DNA from: an uncultured Caulobacteraceae bacterium
GTDB lineage: Bacteria; Pseudomonadota; Alphaproteobacteria; Caulobacterales; Caulobacteraceae
Direction: 5' to 3'
Length of the DNA stretch: 57,755 nucleotides
Assembly: GCA_903872075.1 (NCBI GenBank)
Contig: CAIQJF010000085.1
Location: 1-57,755 of the forward strand
The translations under genes were made by a program, and so were the position numbers. Positions 31,743 through 43,202 of the stretch are shown here, piece by piece (position 1 is the stretch's first letter; each line of letters opens with the position of its first letter). The notes below the pieces were generated by a model. The model did no database searches. It saw nothing but the letters and a program-made list of their open reading frames with translations, and was not told the DNA's origin.

Positions 31743-31910
31743 CTAGTCAATCAAAGCGGTCGAACACTGCGGCGCGTCGGCGGACACCCATCGCCAGTCA
31801 GAGCCCTCTTTGCGAAGCACCGCGGACTTGCGGACCCAGCGCGCGCCCGGGGCTCCTTCGCGATAGGCGCAAGGGCATCGGCCATGATGGCGCTCTTCCG
31901 CAGGCGCCAT
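31743..31910 (-). other. Possible 55-residue ORF or gene remnant
   Basis: In the 240-bp gap after the GFA gene the minus strand reads from ATG 31910 to TAG 31743. It includes APGARWVRKSAVLRKEGSDW then RWVSADAP, which looks like the end of a small secreted or SH3-like protein. There is no clear ribosome site or family, so it may be a relic. Confidence 0.25.
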
Positions 31911-31935
31911 GCCTGGCTGACACAGCTATGCCAAT

Positions 31936-32559
31936 CTACGGTTTTCGGGCGCGACCCGCCCAGGCGTCGATGCGCTCGGTCGCGGTAGCCAGCGTCTTTT
32001 CCAGTTCGTCTAGTGTAGCGGACCATTCGCTCAGCAACTCCGCGTCATCGTCCGTCTCAACGCCAGCGGCGCGAACGGTCACCAAGCCATCGTGGGGTTC
32101 GCCTATGGCAATCTGGTAGCACTCGCTTCCACGCGAGATGTACCAGAAGCGCGCCTCTCCTTGCCATTCCCGGACGAGGGTTAACCCGTTTTGCTGCACC
32201 CAACGGTCGATGGTGTCGTCCACCTCAGCGTATGAGGCCGGCGCGGAGCCCGGCCGGACTTGCTCCCGTGTCATTCGCCGCGCCCGGATCAGCCAAAGTT
32301 GGCCCAGGACCAGGCCGGCGGCGACCGCCAAGCCCAGCGCATGTTCCGCCCACTCGGTTTGGCTGATGAAGACCGTGCCGCCGTGGGTCAGGTAGGGCAC
32401 GGTGTAGTTCCCAGCCGGTCGGAGAATGGCCCGCACAGTCAAGTGCTGGGCAAACCAACCGAGGAAAACGATATCCGCAATACCGGCGAGAATTAGAACG
32501 CCTTGTATTAATTGGTGCGGATTCCACCGGACTTTCTTCATAGATGGGAGCCTATCCAT
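31936..32559 (-). CDS. Membrane-anchored hypothetical protein
   Basis: A 207-residue protein with two membrane helices near the N-terminus (LIQGVLILAGIADIVFLGWF and LGLAVAAGLVLGQLWLI). The soluble C-terminal domain (about 110-207) is acidic and predicted alpha/beta, ending in a helix rich in Glu/Thr. ATG 32559 or ATG 32541 may be used; neither has a clear ribosome site. No family recognised. Confidence 0.5.
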   Translation of the reverse strand: MDRLPSMKKVRWNPHQLIQGVLILAGIADIVFLGWFAQHLTVRAILRPAGNYTVPYLTHGGTVFISQTEWAEHALGLAVAAGLVLGQLWLIRARRMTREQVRPGSAPASYAEVDDTIDRWVQQNGLTLVREWQGEARFWYISRGSECYQIAIGEPHDGLVTVRAAGVETDDDAELLSEWSATLDELEKTLATATERIDAWAGRARKP

Positions 32560-32626
32560 TGCAACGCCGGGGTTCCACCCTCAATCGCGGTTGGAAATCC
32601 GGTGTGGGAGCCGCCCGTTTGCGCGT

Positions 32627-33121
32627 TTAGCGAAGACCGCATTCAGCTGGCGTGGAGAAGAACAGGGTCACGCGATTGGGGCCGTGGGCGGCTACGTCCT
32701 GGATTGCCGATGCAAAGCCCTCTTCCTCGCCCTCGCCGGAGGCGAAACCGAAGACCGCGATCCGCTGAATTCGAGGGATCGACACGCGCAGCGCCGGCCG
32801 CGAACTGTGGTTTACGCGCGCCAAGGCCGAGCGTTGTCGGATGGCCGCCCGCAAGGACTCGCGCAGCCCGAACATCCGGCCGGCGCCCGCGGCGTCGGTG
32901 GGATTGGAGGCCGCGCGCAACGCGTCCGCCGACCGCAGGAGGTGCTCCACCTTGGAGGCATCGAAGATCGCCACTGTGAGATACTGGGGCTGATAAGCCT
33001 TGCCCTGGAAACAATCGCGGGCGTCGACCGAGACAACGATCTTGCCGGCGCGCGCCGCGGCGCAGGTCGCCGGCCCCAGGATCAGCAAGGTCGCCACCAA
33101 GAGCAGCGTCGACCAGTGCAT
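32627..33121 (-). CDS. Secreted hypothetical protein
   Basis: A 164-residue protein with signal peptide MHWSTLLLVATLLILGPATC, cleavage likely near CAAARA. ATG 33121 has an AGGAGAGC site just upstream. The mature part starts with KIVVSVDARDCFQGKAYQ and holds a basic helix (RESLRAAIRQRSALARVNHS) and a strand RIAVFGFASGEGEEEGF. No family recognised. The longer ORF reaching 33439 is noncoding before the signal peptide. Confidence 0.5.
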   Translation of the reverse strand: MHWSTLLLVATLLILGPATCAAARAGKIVVSVDARDCFQGKAYQPQYLTVAIFDASKVEHLLRSADALRAASNPTDAAGAGRMFGLRESLRAAIRQRSALARVNHSSRPALRVSIPRIQRIAVFGFASGEGEEEGFASAIQDVAAHGPNRVTLFFSTPAECGLR

Positions 33122-33243
33122 TGCTCTCCTCATCGCTCGGGCCCCACCTGCAGTGTAACCGAAGAGCTCATGTTTCCGGCAAGGTTGTGACAAGCCGGCG
33201 CGGCGTGGCATTATCTTAGCCCGGCCCGGAGCGCGTTTCCCAC

Positions 33244-33474
33244 ATGTGGCGCAAGACCCTGTTCCTGATTCTGCGGGCCCTCGAGATCGGGGTGTGGGTC
33301 TGTCTGGTCGCCTATATGGGCTGGCAGTTTTCGCATGGCCGTCATGTTGGGGATGACGGGACCGCCGGCCTGATCGTTCTGTTGGGGCTTCGGTTCGCTG
33401 CGAATTCCGCCCGGCCGCGCGTGGCCGCAGAGTTAACAAACGGGCGCTTGCCGGGACTCAAAGCCAATCGGTGA
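33244..33474 (+). CDS. Small membrane protein
   Basis: A 76-residue protein with one membrane helix (LFLILRALEIGVWVCLVAYM) and a second hydrophobic stretch (GTAGLIVLLGLRF), with a basic C-terminus. The ribosome site is weak. It is retained because its composition is protein-like and no other frame is plausible here; it could still be noncoding. Confidence 0.35.
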   Translation: MWRKTLFLILRALEIGVWVCLVAYMGWQFSHGRHVGDDGTAGLIVLLGLRFAANSARPRVAAELTNGRLPGLKANR

Positions 33475-33547
33475 CCAAGTTGGTCATCAACAGAACGACC
33501 AGCACCGCGAACACGACGATGGGGACGCCGACGTTGCCGCGCTTCAG

Positions 33548-33790
33548 TCAAGCGGTTGGCCGCGTCGCCAGCCATTTCAAGCCGACGTAGATCAACAACA
33601 GTCCCGCCGCGGCCATAGATGCGACCTCCGCGGCGGAGCCCCAATTGAGGTATTTAGGATCAACCATGTCGAGCAGACCACCGAGAGTATCGGCGGCAAA
33701 GGTCATCCACGCGGCAATCGCCAAGAGGGACAGGCCGGATGCACCCAGCGCGAGCGCGCCGATCAACCGGATGGGGGGTGAGCCGCGCAT
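33548..33790 (-). CDS. Small membrane protein
   Basis: An 80-residue protein with two membrane helices (IGALALGASGLSLLAIAAWM and AAEVASMAAAGLLLIYVGLKW). ATG 33790 is chosen because an AGGGAG site precedes it; the ORF could extend to 33823. No family recognised. Confidence 0.5.
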   Translation of the reverse strand: MRGSPPIRLIGALALGASGLSLLAIAAWMTFAADTLGGLLDMVDPKYLNWGSAAEVASMAAAGLLLIYVGLKWLATRPTA

Positions 33791-33936
33791 GGTGATGCTC
33801 CCTCTTTGAGGAATGAACCTCACCTCGTCACTCTATCGAACGCCGCGCTTTCCGCACAGCCGCTCTCCATCCTGGACCGAGCTAACAAGGGCCGCCCGCC
33901 GTTTGTCGTCTCGCAGACCCGCAGTAAAATGGCTCT

Positions 33937-34230
33937 ATGGACCGCGACCAAATCCTGGCGATCCTGCGCCGTCATGCGGGTGACTTGAGGCGCCTGGGGG
34001 CGTCGCGCCTGTTCCTGTTCGGTTCTTTCGCCAGAAACGAAGCCGGGGCCGGGAGCGACGTGGACCTGTTCTTCGACTTCGACGATCCGCGGTTCAGCCT
34101 TGTGGAGCTTGTGGCTCTTCAGGACCGGATCGCCGATCTGTTGCAGACCCGCGCCGACGTGATGAGCCGCGGCAGCATCCACCCTCGGCTTCGGGCCTCG
34201 ATCGAGGGTTCCGCCCTGCAGGTGTTTTGA
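33937..34230 (+). CDS. mntA: MNT-domain nucleotidyltransferase antitoxin
   Basis: A 97-residue minimal nucleotidyltransferase: the family core GSFARNEAGAGSDVDLFFDF gives G-S-x-A-R and the D-x-D metal pair (S-D-V-D). In HEPN-MNT modules this enzyme neutralises the HEPN ribonuclease by AMP-ylating it. It is intact, whereas the hepT gene 6 nt downstream carries a stop codon. Start ATG 33937. Confidence 0.85.
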   Translation: MDRDQILAILRRHAGDLRRLGASRLFLFGSFARNEAGAGSDVDLFFDFDDPRFSLVELVALQDRIADLLQTRADVMSRGSIHPRLRASIEGSALQVF

Positions 34231-34235
34231 CCCGG

Positions 34236-34589
34236 ATGCGAACCGTCCGCGTTCGGCTCGAAGACATCGCTGACGCGATCACCGGTATCGAGCAGACGCT
34301 GGCTGGCGTCGAATTTTCTGAGTTCAGTGAGAGTTGGGCGTTGTAGCGCGCCGTTGAGCGCGGCCTGCAGATCATCTCCGAAGCCAGCCGCGGGATACCT
34401 GGCCATCAGAAATCCGCTCATCCCAATGTGCGCTGGACCCAGATTGCCGGGATCGGGAACATCCTTCGCCACGAATATCATCGCCTCGAGCCAACCATCG
34501 TCTGGAACATCACTCAGGGCCACTTGCCTGTTCTGGGTCTGGCGATCCAGGCAATGCTGTCTGACGACAGCGACAACGCGGGAGTCTAG
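34236..34589 (+). pseudogene. hepT: HepT-like HEPN ribonuclease toxin, interrupted by amber codon
   Basis: A 117-codon frame of the DUF86/HepT family. MRTVRVRLEDIADAITGIEQ begins it. After 36 codons (ending SESWAL) an in-frame TAG at 34344-34346 interrupts, after which the frame continues with RAVERGLQIISEAS, IAGIGNILRHEYHRLEPTIV and GHLPVLGLAIQAML. The HEPN active-site motif R-x4-H is present as RHEYHR. The downstream half lacks a good start of its own. The toxin is therefore probably inactive while the MNT antitoxin is retained. A sequencing error is the alternative. Confidence 0.75.
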
Positions 34590-34678
34590 CAGCCGACCCG
34601 GGCCTGCGGCAGCAACTCCCTCCGCGCTTGCTGGTCGGCGCGGTCGTCAGCAGTGTCCTCGGCCGGAAGGACGGGGCC

Positions 34679-35599
34679 CTAAGGCCGATAGGGCCCGAAG
34701 GTCGAGCGGAACGGCCGGCTCCAGCCCTCGGCGATGGGCTCGCCGCCGTCGCGGGCGGCGATCGCGGCCTTGAAGCCCTCGCGCTCGGCCTCCTCCTTGA
34801 ACCAGACGCCCTCGGGGGAGTTGCGGGTGACGCCGTCGAAGAAGGTCGCCATCATCTGGGTGGAGACGAGGCCCATGTTCTCATAGGCCTGGTTGATCAT
34901 CAGCTTCTGCATCATCAGTTGGTTGCGCGGCACGCCCTCCATGCGCGCGGCGAGCTGATCCACCCGGGCGTCCAGCTCCGCGAGCGGCACGCTGTCCAGC
35001 ACAAGGCCCAGCTTCAGCGCCTCCTGGCCATGGACGAGATCGCCGGTGAACAGCATCCGCTTGGCCTTCTCCGCCCCCAGCCGATAGACCCACATGGCCG
35101 TCGTCGGGCAGCCCCAGACCCGGGCCGGCGGGTAGCCGATGCGGGCTTCGTCGGCCATGACGACCATGTCGCAGCACAGGGCGATGTCGCTGCCGCCGGC
35201 CACCGCCGGACCGTGAACACGGGCGATGGTGGGCTTGAACGAGCGCCAGAGCGACATGAAGTCCCGAGTGTTCTGCGACATCATGTAGAAGTCGGCCATG
35301 GGGTCCCAGGGCAGGGGCTCGCCATTGGCGCGCTCGGGCCGCGACGGCGCCTTGGCCGCGTCCGGCCGCGCCGTCGGGCGCCGCTCGGCGAAGTCCACCA
35401 GATCGTAGCCGCCGCAGAAGCCCTTGCCGGCGCCGGTGATCACGATGACGTGCACGTCGTTGTCTTCATTGGCCATGGCCACGGCCCGGGCGATCTCCCC
35501 CGGCATGTGCCGGTCGATGGCGTTCATCCGCTCGGGGCGGTTGAGGGTGATGAGCGCGCGCCGGCCTTCAACGGCGTAGGCGACGGAGTGGAAGTCCAT
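34679..35599 (-). CDS. Enoyl-CoA hydratase/isomerase (crotonase) family protein
   Basis: A 306-residue crotonase: ALITLNRPERMNAIDRHM at the start, oxyanion segment GAGKGFCGGYDL, and the second oxyanion/CoA loop VHGPAVAGGSDIALCCDMVV. The Glu residues of classical hydratases are not both evident, so another crotonase reaction is possible. An insert of about 30 residues after YDL, with many Pro/Arg, is longer than usual. Adds water to, isomerises or hydrolyses an acyl-CoA. Divergent from the sulfotransferase. Confidence 0.88.
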   Translation of the reverse strand: MDFHSVAYAVEGRRALITLNRPERMNAIDRHMPGEIARAVAMANEDNDVHVIVITGAGKGFCGGYDLVDFAERRPTARPDAAKAPSRPERANGEPLPWDPMADFYMMSQNTRDFMSLWRSFKPTIARVHGPAVAGGSDIALCCDMVVMADEARIGYPPARVWGCPTTAMWVYRLGAEKAKRMLFTGDLVHGQEALKLGLVLDSVPLAELDARVDQLAARMEGVPRNQLMMQKLMINQAYENMGLVSTQMMATFFDGVTRNSPEGVWFKEEAEREGFKAAIAARDGGEPIAEGWSRPFRSTFGPYRP

Positions 35600-35796
35600 G
35601 CGCGGGTCTCCTGAGGTCAGCCGGCGAGGCCGGCCGGGACGGGGGTAAAAGGGCCACGCCGCCGCCGCGGCGTCCAGCCCCGGTCACTGTCGGCGCGCCG
35701 CGACCGCACCTCTCTCAGACCTGTTGGGCTGTTGTCCGAGGCCCGCCCCCCGGCGACACTGGGCGCGCGGTCCGTCGTGGCCGCGGGGGATCGGAC

Positions 35797-36705
35797 ATGG
35801 ATGCACAGCCGCCGCGCCGCGCGCGCAGCCTCGCCGAGATGGAGGAAGCCGACGCCCGGATGGGCGATCCGGACGAGACGGGGGCGATCTCCGACTATCG
35901 CCCCCGGCTGAGCGACATCGTCATCTCGCCCTACGCCAAGTGCGGCACGACCTGGCTGCAACAGATGTTTCACACCCTGCGCACCGGCGGCGACATGGAC
36001 TTCGACGACATCTCGCGCGTCGTGCCCTGGATCGAAACTTCGCGCCTGCTGCGGATCGACCTGGAGGCGCCCCAGCGGGCCGCGCCGCGCGGATTCAAGA
36101 GCCATCTGGCCTGGGACAAGATCCCCAAGGGCGCGCGCTATGTGGTCTCGCTGCGCGATCCGAAGGATGCGCTGGTCTCCCTGCACCGGTTCATGGAGGG
36201 CTGGGTGCTTGAACCGGGCGCGGTCCGGGTCGAGGATTTCGCGAAGCTCGCCTTCGACAGCGCCGCCAAAGGCGAGGGCTGTTGGGCCCATCTGATCTCC
36301 TGGTGGGGCCAGCGCGACAATCCCGACGTGCTCCTGCTCACCTACGCGCACATGGTCGCCGATCCGGAGTTGGCCGTGCGACGCTTGGCGGCGTTCTGCG
36401 GCATCGCCCTGGACGACGCCCTGCTGGCCCTGACCCTGGAGCGGACGTCCTTCGCCTACATGCTCGCCCACAAGGACCGCTTCGACGACGCCATCCTGCG
36501 CCACCTGTCTGAGACCCGCGGCGGTCTGCCGACCGGCAGCGACTCGGCCAAGGTGCGGCAGGGCGGCGTCGGCGGCCACCGCGAGGCGATGGGGCCTGAA
36601 CTGTCGCTGCGCATGGACCAGATGTGGGCCGCGACCGTGACCCCGATCACCGGCCACACGGACTATGCTGCCCTGGAGGCGGATGTCCGGCGCCTGGCGA
36701 TGTGA
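35797..36705 (+). CDS. PAPS-dependent sulfotransferase
   Basis: A 302-residue sulfotransferase. 5'-PAPS loop SPYAKCGTTWLQQM (P-loop-like, residues about 44-57), and the 3'-phosphate-binding strand YVVSLRDPKDALVSLHRFME (R-x-P-x-D, and the S of VSL). The end AKVRQGGVGGHREAM corresponds to the R-K-G-x-x-G-x-W-like nucleotide loop. Transfers sulfate to a hydroxyl of an unknown acceptor. Cytoplasmic. Start ATG 35797. Confidence 0.88.
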   Translation: MDAQPPRRARSLAEMEEADARMGDPDETGAISDYRPRLSDIVISPYAKCGTTWLQQMFHTLRTGGDMDFDDISRVVPWIETSRLLRIDLEAPQRAAPRGFKSHLAWDKIPKGARYVVSLRDPKDALVSLHRFMEGWVLEPGAVRVEDFAKLAFDSAAKGEGCWAHLISWWGQRDNPDVLLLTYAHMVADPELAVRRLAAFCGIALDDALLALTLERTSFAYMLAHKDRFDDAILRHLSETRGGLPTGSDSAKVRQGGVGGHREAMGPELSLRMDQMWAATVTPITGHTDYAALEADVRRLAM

Positions 36706-36732
36706 AGTCGCCATCGCCCCTCCCACCTCGTC

Positions 36733-36763
36733 TTGACTTTATCATATAAAGATATCTTTATAT
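36733..36763 (+). promoter_or_regulatory. Methionine-operon promoter with 20-bp palindrome
   Basis: TTGACT (-35, 36733-36738) is followed by ATATAAAGATATCTTTATAT (36744-36763), a perfect 20-bp palindrome covering the spacer and -10 region. The first ATG lies at 36768, only 4 nt after it, so the transcript is probably leaderless or very short-leadered. Palindromes of this A-A-A-G-A-T-A-T-C-T-T-T type fit SahR-like ArsR regulators. Confidence 0.75.
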
Positions 36764-36767
36764 CTCT

Positions 36768-37739
36768 ATGGCGATGACGTCGGATCAGGCGGTGGGGATG
36801 TTGCGCGCGGCGGCGGAGCCGACGCGGCTGCGTATTCTCGCCCTGTTGGCGCGCGAGGAACTGGCGGTGCTGGAGCTGTGCCGCGTGCTCGGCCAGAGCC
36901 AGCCGCGAGTGTCGCGCCACCTGAAGCTGCTGGCCGAGGCCGGACTGGTGGAACGCTTTCCCGACGGGGCCTGGGTGTTCTATCGCCTCTCGGCGGCGGC
37001 GCCGGCCAAGGCGCTGGTGGACCAGATCCTCGGCCTGATCTCCGGCGACGACGCCACCGTGACCCGCGACGCCGAGCGCCTGGCGGGCGTGGGCGACGAG
37101 CGTGGGGCGCAGGCCGCCGCCTATTTCGCCGACAACGCCGAACGCTGGGACGAGATGCGTTCGCTGCACACCGCCGAGGCGGCGGTGGAGGCGGCGATCC
37201 TGGACGCCGCCGGGCAGGGGCCGTTCGACCGCCTCGTGGACCTGGGCTCCGGGACCGGCCGCATGCTGACCTTGCTGGGGCCGCGGGCCCGGGGCGCAGT
37301 GGGCCTCGATCTCTCGCGGCAGATGCTCAACATCGCCCGCGCCCAGACCGCCGCCGCCGGCCTTACCGCCTGCGAACTGCGCCATGGCGACATCCTGGGT
37401 ACCGGCCTGCCGGACGGCTGCGCCGACCTGGTGATAGTGCATCAGGTGCTGCACTATCTCGCCGATCCCGCCGCGGCCGTGGCCGAGGCGGGGCGGCTGA
37501 CGGCGCCGGGCGGCAAGGTTCTGATCGTCGACTTCGCGCCGCACGATCTGGAGTTTCTCCGGGCCGAGCATCGTCACCGGCGCCTGGGTTTTTCCGATTC
37601 CGACATGGAGCGTTGGCTCCTCGCCGCCGGCCTGGGCGGCGTGGAGGTTCGCGCCCTGCCCCCCGCCGTCGCCGGGGGGCTCACCGTCAAGATCTGGGGC
37701 GCGAAACGCGACGCCGCCCGGGTGCGCCTGATCGCATGA
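36768..37739 (+). CDS. sahR: ArsR-family regulator fused to SAM-methyltransferase domain (SahR-like)
   Basis: A 323-residue protein. Residues about 8-90 are an ArsR winged helix (AAAEPTRLRILALLAREELA and QSQPRVSRHLKLLAEAGLVE). Residues about 130-315 are a UbiE-type SAM-binding domain (LVDLGSGTGRMLTLLG, LDLSRQMLNIA, APGGKVLIVDF). This architecture is that of SahR regulators, which sense S-adenosylhomocysteine and control methionine-cycle genes. The downstream metF-metH genes and the upstream palindrome fit this exactly. metF begins at its stop (ATGA overlap). Whether the second domain still methylates is unknown. Confidence 0.85.
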   Translation: MAMTSDQAVGMLRAAAEPTRLRILALLAREELAVLELCRVLGQSQPRVSRHLKLLAEAGLVERFPDGAWVFYRLSAAAPAKALVDQILGLISGDDATVTRDAERLAGVGDERGAQAAAYFADNAERWDEMRSLHTAEAAVEAAILDAAGQGPFDRLVDLGSGTGRMLTLLGPRARGAVGLDLSRQMLNIARAQTAAAGLTACELRHGDILGTGLPDGCADLVIVHQVLHYLADPAAAVAEAGRLTAPGGKVLIVDFAPHDLEFLRAEHRHRRLGFSDSDMERWLLAAGLGGVEVRALPPAVAGGLTVKIWGAKRDAARVRLIA

Positions 37740-38677
37740 GCCCTCTGTCCGAGCTTCCCCCCGCCGACGGACCGCCCTCGGCCCTCGGCCCCGTCGCCCG
37801 CGCCGGCCGGCCCGGCCGCCGGCCGCCGAAGATCTCCTTCGAGTTCTCGCCGCCGAAGACGCCGGAGGCCGAGGAAAACCTGTGGCTGGCTATCCGCCGG
37901 CTGGAGCCGCTCAATCCCGAGTTCGTGTCGGTGACCTATGGCGCCGGCGGCTCCACCCGCGAGCGCACGCATCGCACCGTCATGCGCATGCTGGCCGAGA
38001 CTACCCTCAAGCCCGCCGCCCACCTGACCTGCGTCGACGCCGGCCGCGACGAGGTCGACTCGGTGATCGACGACTACGCCAAGGCCGGCATCCGCCACAT
38101 CGTCGCCCTGCGCGGCGATCCGCCCGGCCAGATCGGCGGGGCCTATGTCCCGCGCGCCGACGGCTACGCCAACGCCACCGAACTGACCCGCGCCATCGCC
38201 TCGCGCGGCGACTTCGAGGTGACCGTCGGGCTCTATCCGCAGGTCCATCCCGAGAGCCCGTCGATCGCCCACGACATCGATGTTCTGAAGGCAAAGATCG
38301 ACGCCGGAGCGACCCGCGCCATTACCCAGTTCTTCTTCGATATCGATGGCTTCCTGCGATTCATGGAACAGGTGCGCAAGGCCGGGGTGACCATCCCCAT
38401 CGCCGCCGGGATCATGCCGGTGACCAATTTCAAGGGCCTCGCCCGCATGGCCGGTCCGTGTGGCATCGCCCTGCCGGACTGGCTGGCCAATCTGTTCTCA
38501 GGGCTGGACAAGGATCCCGACACCCGCCGCCTGATCGCCGGCGCCGTCTCCGCCGAGATGTGCGCCCGGCTGGAGGAGGAGGGGTTCGACAACTTCCATT
38601 TCTACACCCTCAACCGCGCCGATCTCGTCTACGCCATCTGCCGGGTGCTGGGCGTCCGGGAAGGCTCCGCCGCATGA
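37736..38677 (+). CDS. metF: Methylenetetrahydrofolate reductase
   Basis: A 313-residue flavoprotein of the MTHFR family that reduces 5,10-methylene-THF to 5-methyl-THF for methionine synthesis. Blocks: [18 protein letters not shown] (Glu at the active site), [37 protein letters not shown], and [15 protein letters not shown]. About 20 extra Pro/Ala residues precede the usual start. ATG 37736 overlaps the sahR stop by 4 nt. Downstream metH begins 13 nt after its stop. Confidence 0.95.
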   Translation: MSPLSELPPADGPPSALGPVARAGRPGRRPPKISFEFSPPKTPEAEENLWLAIRRLEPLNPEFVSVTYGAGGSTRERTHRTVMRMLAETTLKPAAHLTCVDAGRDEVDSVIDDYAKAGIRHIVALRGDPPGQIGGAYVPRADGYANATELTRAIASRGDFEVTVGLYPQVHPESPSIAHDIDVLKAKIDAGATRAITQFFFDIDGFLRFMEQVRKAGVTIPIAAGIMPVTNFKGLARMAGPCGIALPDWLANLFSGLDKDPDTRRLIAGAVSAEMCARLEEEGFDNFHFYTLNRADLVYAICRVLGVREGSAA

Positions 38678-38690
38678 AAGAGGTTTGCCA

Positions 38691-39752
38691 ATGACCCGCC
38701 AGGATCGTATCGCCGCCCTGCACGCCGCCGCGCGGGAGCGGATTCTGGTGCTCGACGGCTCCTGGGGCGTGATGATCCAGCGCCGGGGGCTGTCCGAAGA
38801 GGACTTCCGCGGCCAACGGTTCGCCGCCCATAACCATCCGCTGAAGGGCGACAACGACCTGCTCTGCCTGACCCGGCCGGACATCGTCACAGAGCTGCAC
38901 GACGCCTATTTCGACGCCGGCGCCGACATCGCCGAGACCAACACCTTCAACGCCACGAGCCTCTCACAGTCGGACTATGGGCTGGAGAGCGCGGTCACCG
39001 ACATTAACTTGGCCGCCGCGGCCCTGGCGCGCGAGAGCGCCGAGCGCTGGACGGCGGCGACGCCGGACAAGCCGCGCTTCGTTGCCGGCTCCATCGGCCC
39101 GCTCAGCCGCACCCTTTCCATGTCGTCCGACGTCAACGATCCGGGCGCGCGGCAGGTGACCTTCGACGAGGTCCACGCCGCCTATCTGGAACAGGCGCGG
39201 GCGCTGCACAAAGGCGGGGTCGATCTCTTCCTGGTGGAGACGGTGTTCGACACCCTCAACGCCAAGGCCGCGATCAAGGCCATTTTGGACCTGCAGGATG
39301 AGGGGCTGGAGCCCCTGCCGATCTGGATTTCCGGAACCATTACCGACCGGTCCGGCCGGACTCTGTCGGGGCAGACCGTGGAGGCGTTCTGGAATTCCGT
39401 GCGCCACGCGAAGCCCTTTGCCGTGGGCTTCAACTGCGCCCTGGGCGCCGACCTGATGCGCCCCCACATCGCCGAGCTGTCGCGCATCGCCGACACGCGG
39501 GTGGCGGCCTATCCCAACGCGGGACTGCCCAACGCCTTCGGACTTTATGACGAGGAGCCGGACCAGACCGCGGCCCATCTCGACGAATGGGCGCGGAGCG
39601 GGCTGGTCAACATCCTTGGCGGCTGCTGCGGCGCCACCCCCGACCACATCCGCGCCATCGCCCGCGCCGTCGCCGGCAAGACCCCCCGGGCCATCCCCGA
39701 GCGGCCCAAAGCCATGCGGCTGTCGGGCCTGGAAGCCTTCGAGATCGCCTGA
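38691..39752 (+). CDS. metH: Methionine synthase, homocysteine-binding module (MetH N-terminal half)
   Basis: A 353-residue stand-alone homocysteine S-methyltransferase domain, the first module of cobalamin-dependent methionine synthase. Zinc ligands are visible as Cys249 (GFNCALG) and Cys312-Cys313 (GGCCGATP). The N-terminal barrel start [12 protein letters not shown] and [12 protein letters not shown] are typical. ATG 38691 follows AAGAGG at good spacing; an in-frame TTG two codons earlier is unlikely. In most bacteria this module is fused to the rest of MetH; here it is a separate gene, an arrangement seen in alphaproteobacteria. It must act together with the next gene product. Confidence 0.93.
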   Translation: MTRQDRIAALHAAARERILVLDGSWGVMIQRRGLSEEDFRGQRFAAHNHPLKGDNDLLCLTRPDIVTELHDAYFDAGADIAETNTFNATSLSQSDYGLESAVTDINLAAAALARESAERWTAATPDKPRFVAGSIGPLSRTLSMSSDVNDPGARQVTFDEVHAAYLEQARALHKGGVDLFLVETVFDTLNAKAAIKAILDLQDEGLEPLPIWISGTITDRSGRTLSGQTVEAFWNSVRHAKPFAVGFNCALGADLMRPHIAELSRIADTRVAAYPNAGLPNAFGLYDEEPDQTAAHLDEWARSGLVNILGGCCGATPDHIRAIARAVAGKTPRAIPERPKAMRLSGLEAFEIA

Positions 39753-39817
39753 TCGACGGGCGCGCCGCGGTTCCGCGGCAAGCCCAGCCACGCCGTCAGT
39801 CACATGCCTGGAAAATT

Positions 39818-42454
<2,637 letters not shown>

Positions 42455-42463
42455 GCCTTTCAG

Positions 42464-42853
42464 TCAGGCGGTCCGGACCTCCACCGGGCCACGCCCAGCC
42501 GCGGCCTTCGTGAAGGCCCTGTCGAAGGTGACGAAGGCCTCGCAGTCGCGTGCGGCGGCGAGGTGAAGAGCGTCGGCGAAATCCAGGCCGTTCACAATGC
42601 CCTCCAGGGCCGCGGCGATCCGGGCCGGATCTTCCAGGGTCACCGTGGGCAGGCCGCCGAAGGCGGCGAGGGCGGCGGCCAGTCGCTCGGGCCGATAGCC
42701 GCGGGCGCTGCGCAGGACCCACTCCACCTCAAGCAGTACCGTGGTGGCCACGAACACGGCCTGTCCGTCGATGATTTGCCGCGCGCGGAGTGATTGTTCG
42801 GGGTGGTCGCCGGTCAGGTAGCGAACGACGACATTGGTATCAATCGCCAGCAT
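42464..42853 (-). CDS. vapC: VapC-like PIN-domain toxin
   Basis: A 129-residue PIN ribonuclease: AIDTNVVVRYLTGDHPEQ (first Asp), TTVLLEVEWVLRS (Glu), NGLDFADALHLAAA (D-F-A-D-A, third acidic) and AFVTFDRAFTKAA (T-F-D, fourth acidic). All active-site residues present. It overlaps the upstream AbrB-type antitoxin by 14 nt and converges on metH with 9 nt between stops. A complete module inserted after a housekeeping operon. Confidence 0.9.
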   Translation of the reverse strand: MLAIDTNVVVRYLTGDHPEQSLRARQIIDGQAVFVATTVLLEVEWVLRSARGYRPERLAAALAAFGGLPTVTLEDPARIAAALEGIVNGLDFADALHLAAARDCEAFVTFDRAFTKAAAGRGPVEVRTA

Positions 42854-43115
42854 CGCGCCGCCGGGCCTCGGCGGCCACCGCCGCGTCCATCTCCTCCAGG
42901 GTCATCGGCGGGCCGTCATGGGCCAGGCGACCATAGACGTCCTCGGGCCGGGTCGCCGCGAAGAGGGGCGCGGTTCTCAGGAGCACGCCGTCGGGCGTTT
43001 CCTCGACGATGAGCCGGGCGCCCGGCCGCCAGCCTTGCGCTCGCCGGATCGCCGCGGGCACGATCACCTGGCCCTTGGTGGACAGCACCGTCGTCAGGTC
43101 GGTCGAGGTCGGCAT
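42840..43115 (-). CDS. vapB: AbrB/SpoVT-type antitoxin (VapB)
   Basis: A 91-residue protein with AbrB motif TVLSTKGQVIVPAAIRRAQG and strands ARLIVEETPDGVLL; the C-terminus (MTLEEMDAAVAAEARRR) is a toxin-binding helix. ATG 43115 is preferred (GGAAGA upstream); the frame extends to 43175 without support. Two GTAAGA repeats just upstream (43134-43150) may be part of its operator. Confidence 0.85.
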   Translation of the reverse strand: MPTSTDLTTVLSTKGQVIVPAAIRRAQGWRPGARLIVEETPDGVLLRTAPLFAATRPEDVYGRLAHDGPPMTLEEMDAAVAAEARRRDAGD

Positions 43116-43202
43116 GCGCGTATCTTCCGTGGAGGTAAGACAAGCGTAAGATAGCGCCTGGCCGGCGACGCACAAGAGGGCGTCGCCGGCCGTGGCTGCC
43201 GA

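Noticed and set aside
33461..33547. A 28-residue hydrophobic minus-strand frame (VGVPIVVFAVLVVLLMTNLV within it) directly after the 33548-33790 gene
   Set aside because: No ATG/GTG/TTG start at the right place (only CTG next to a stop) and it overlaps the end of 33244-33474. It could be a coupled peptide, but evidence is insufficient.
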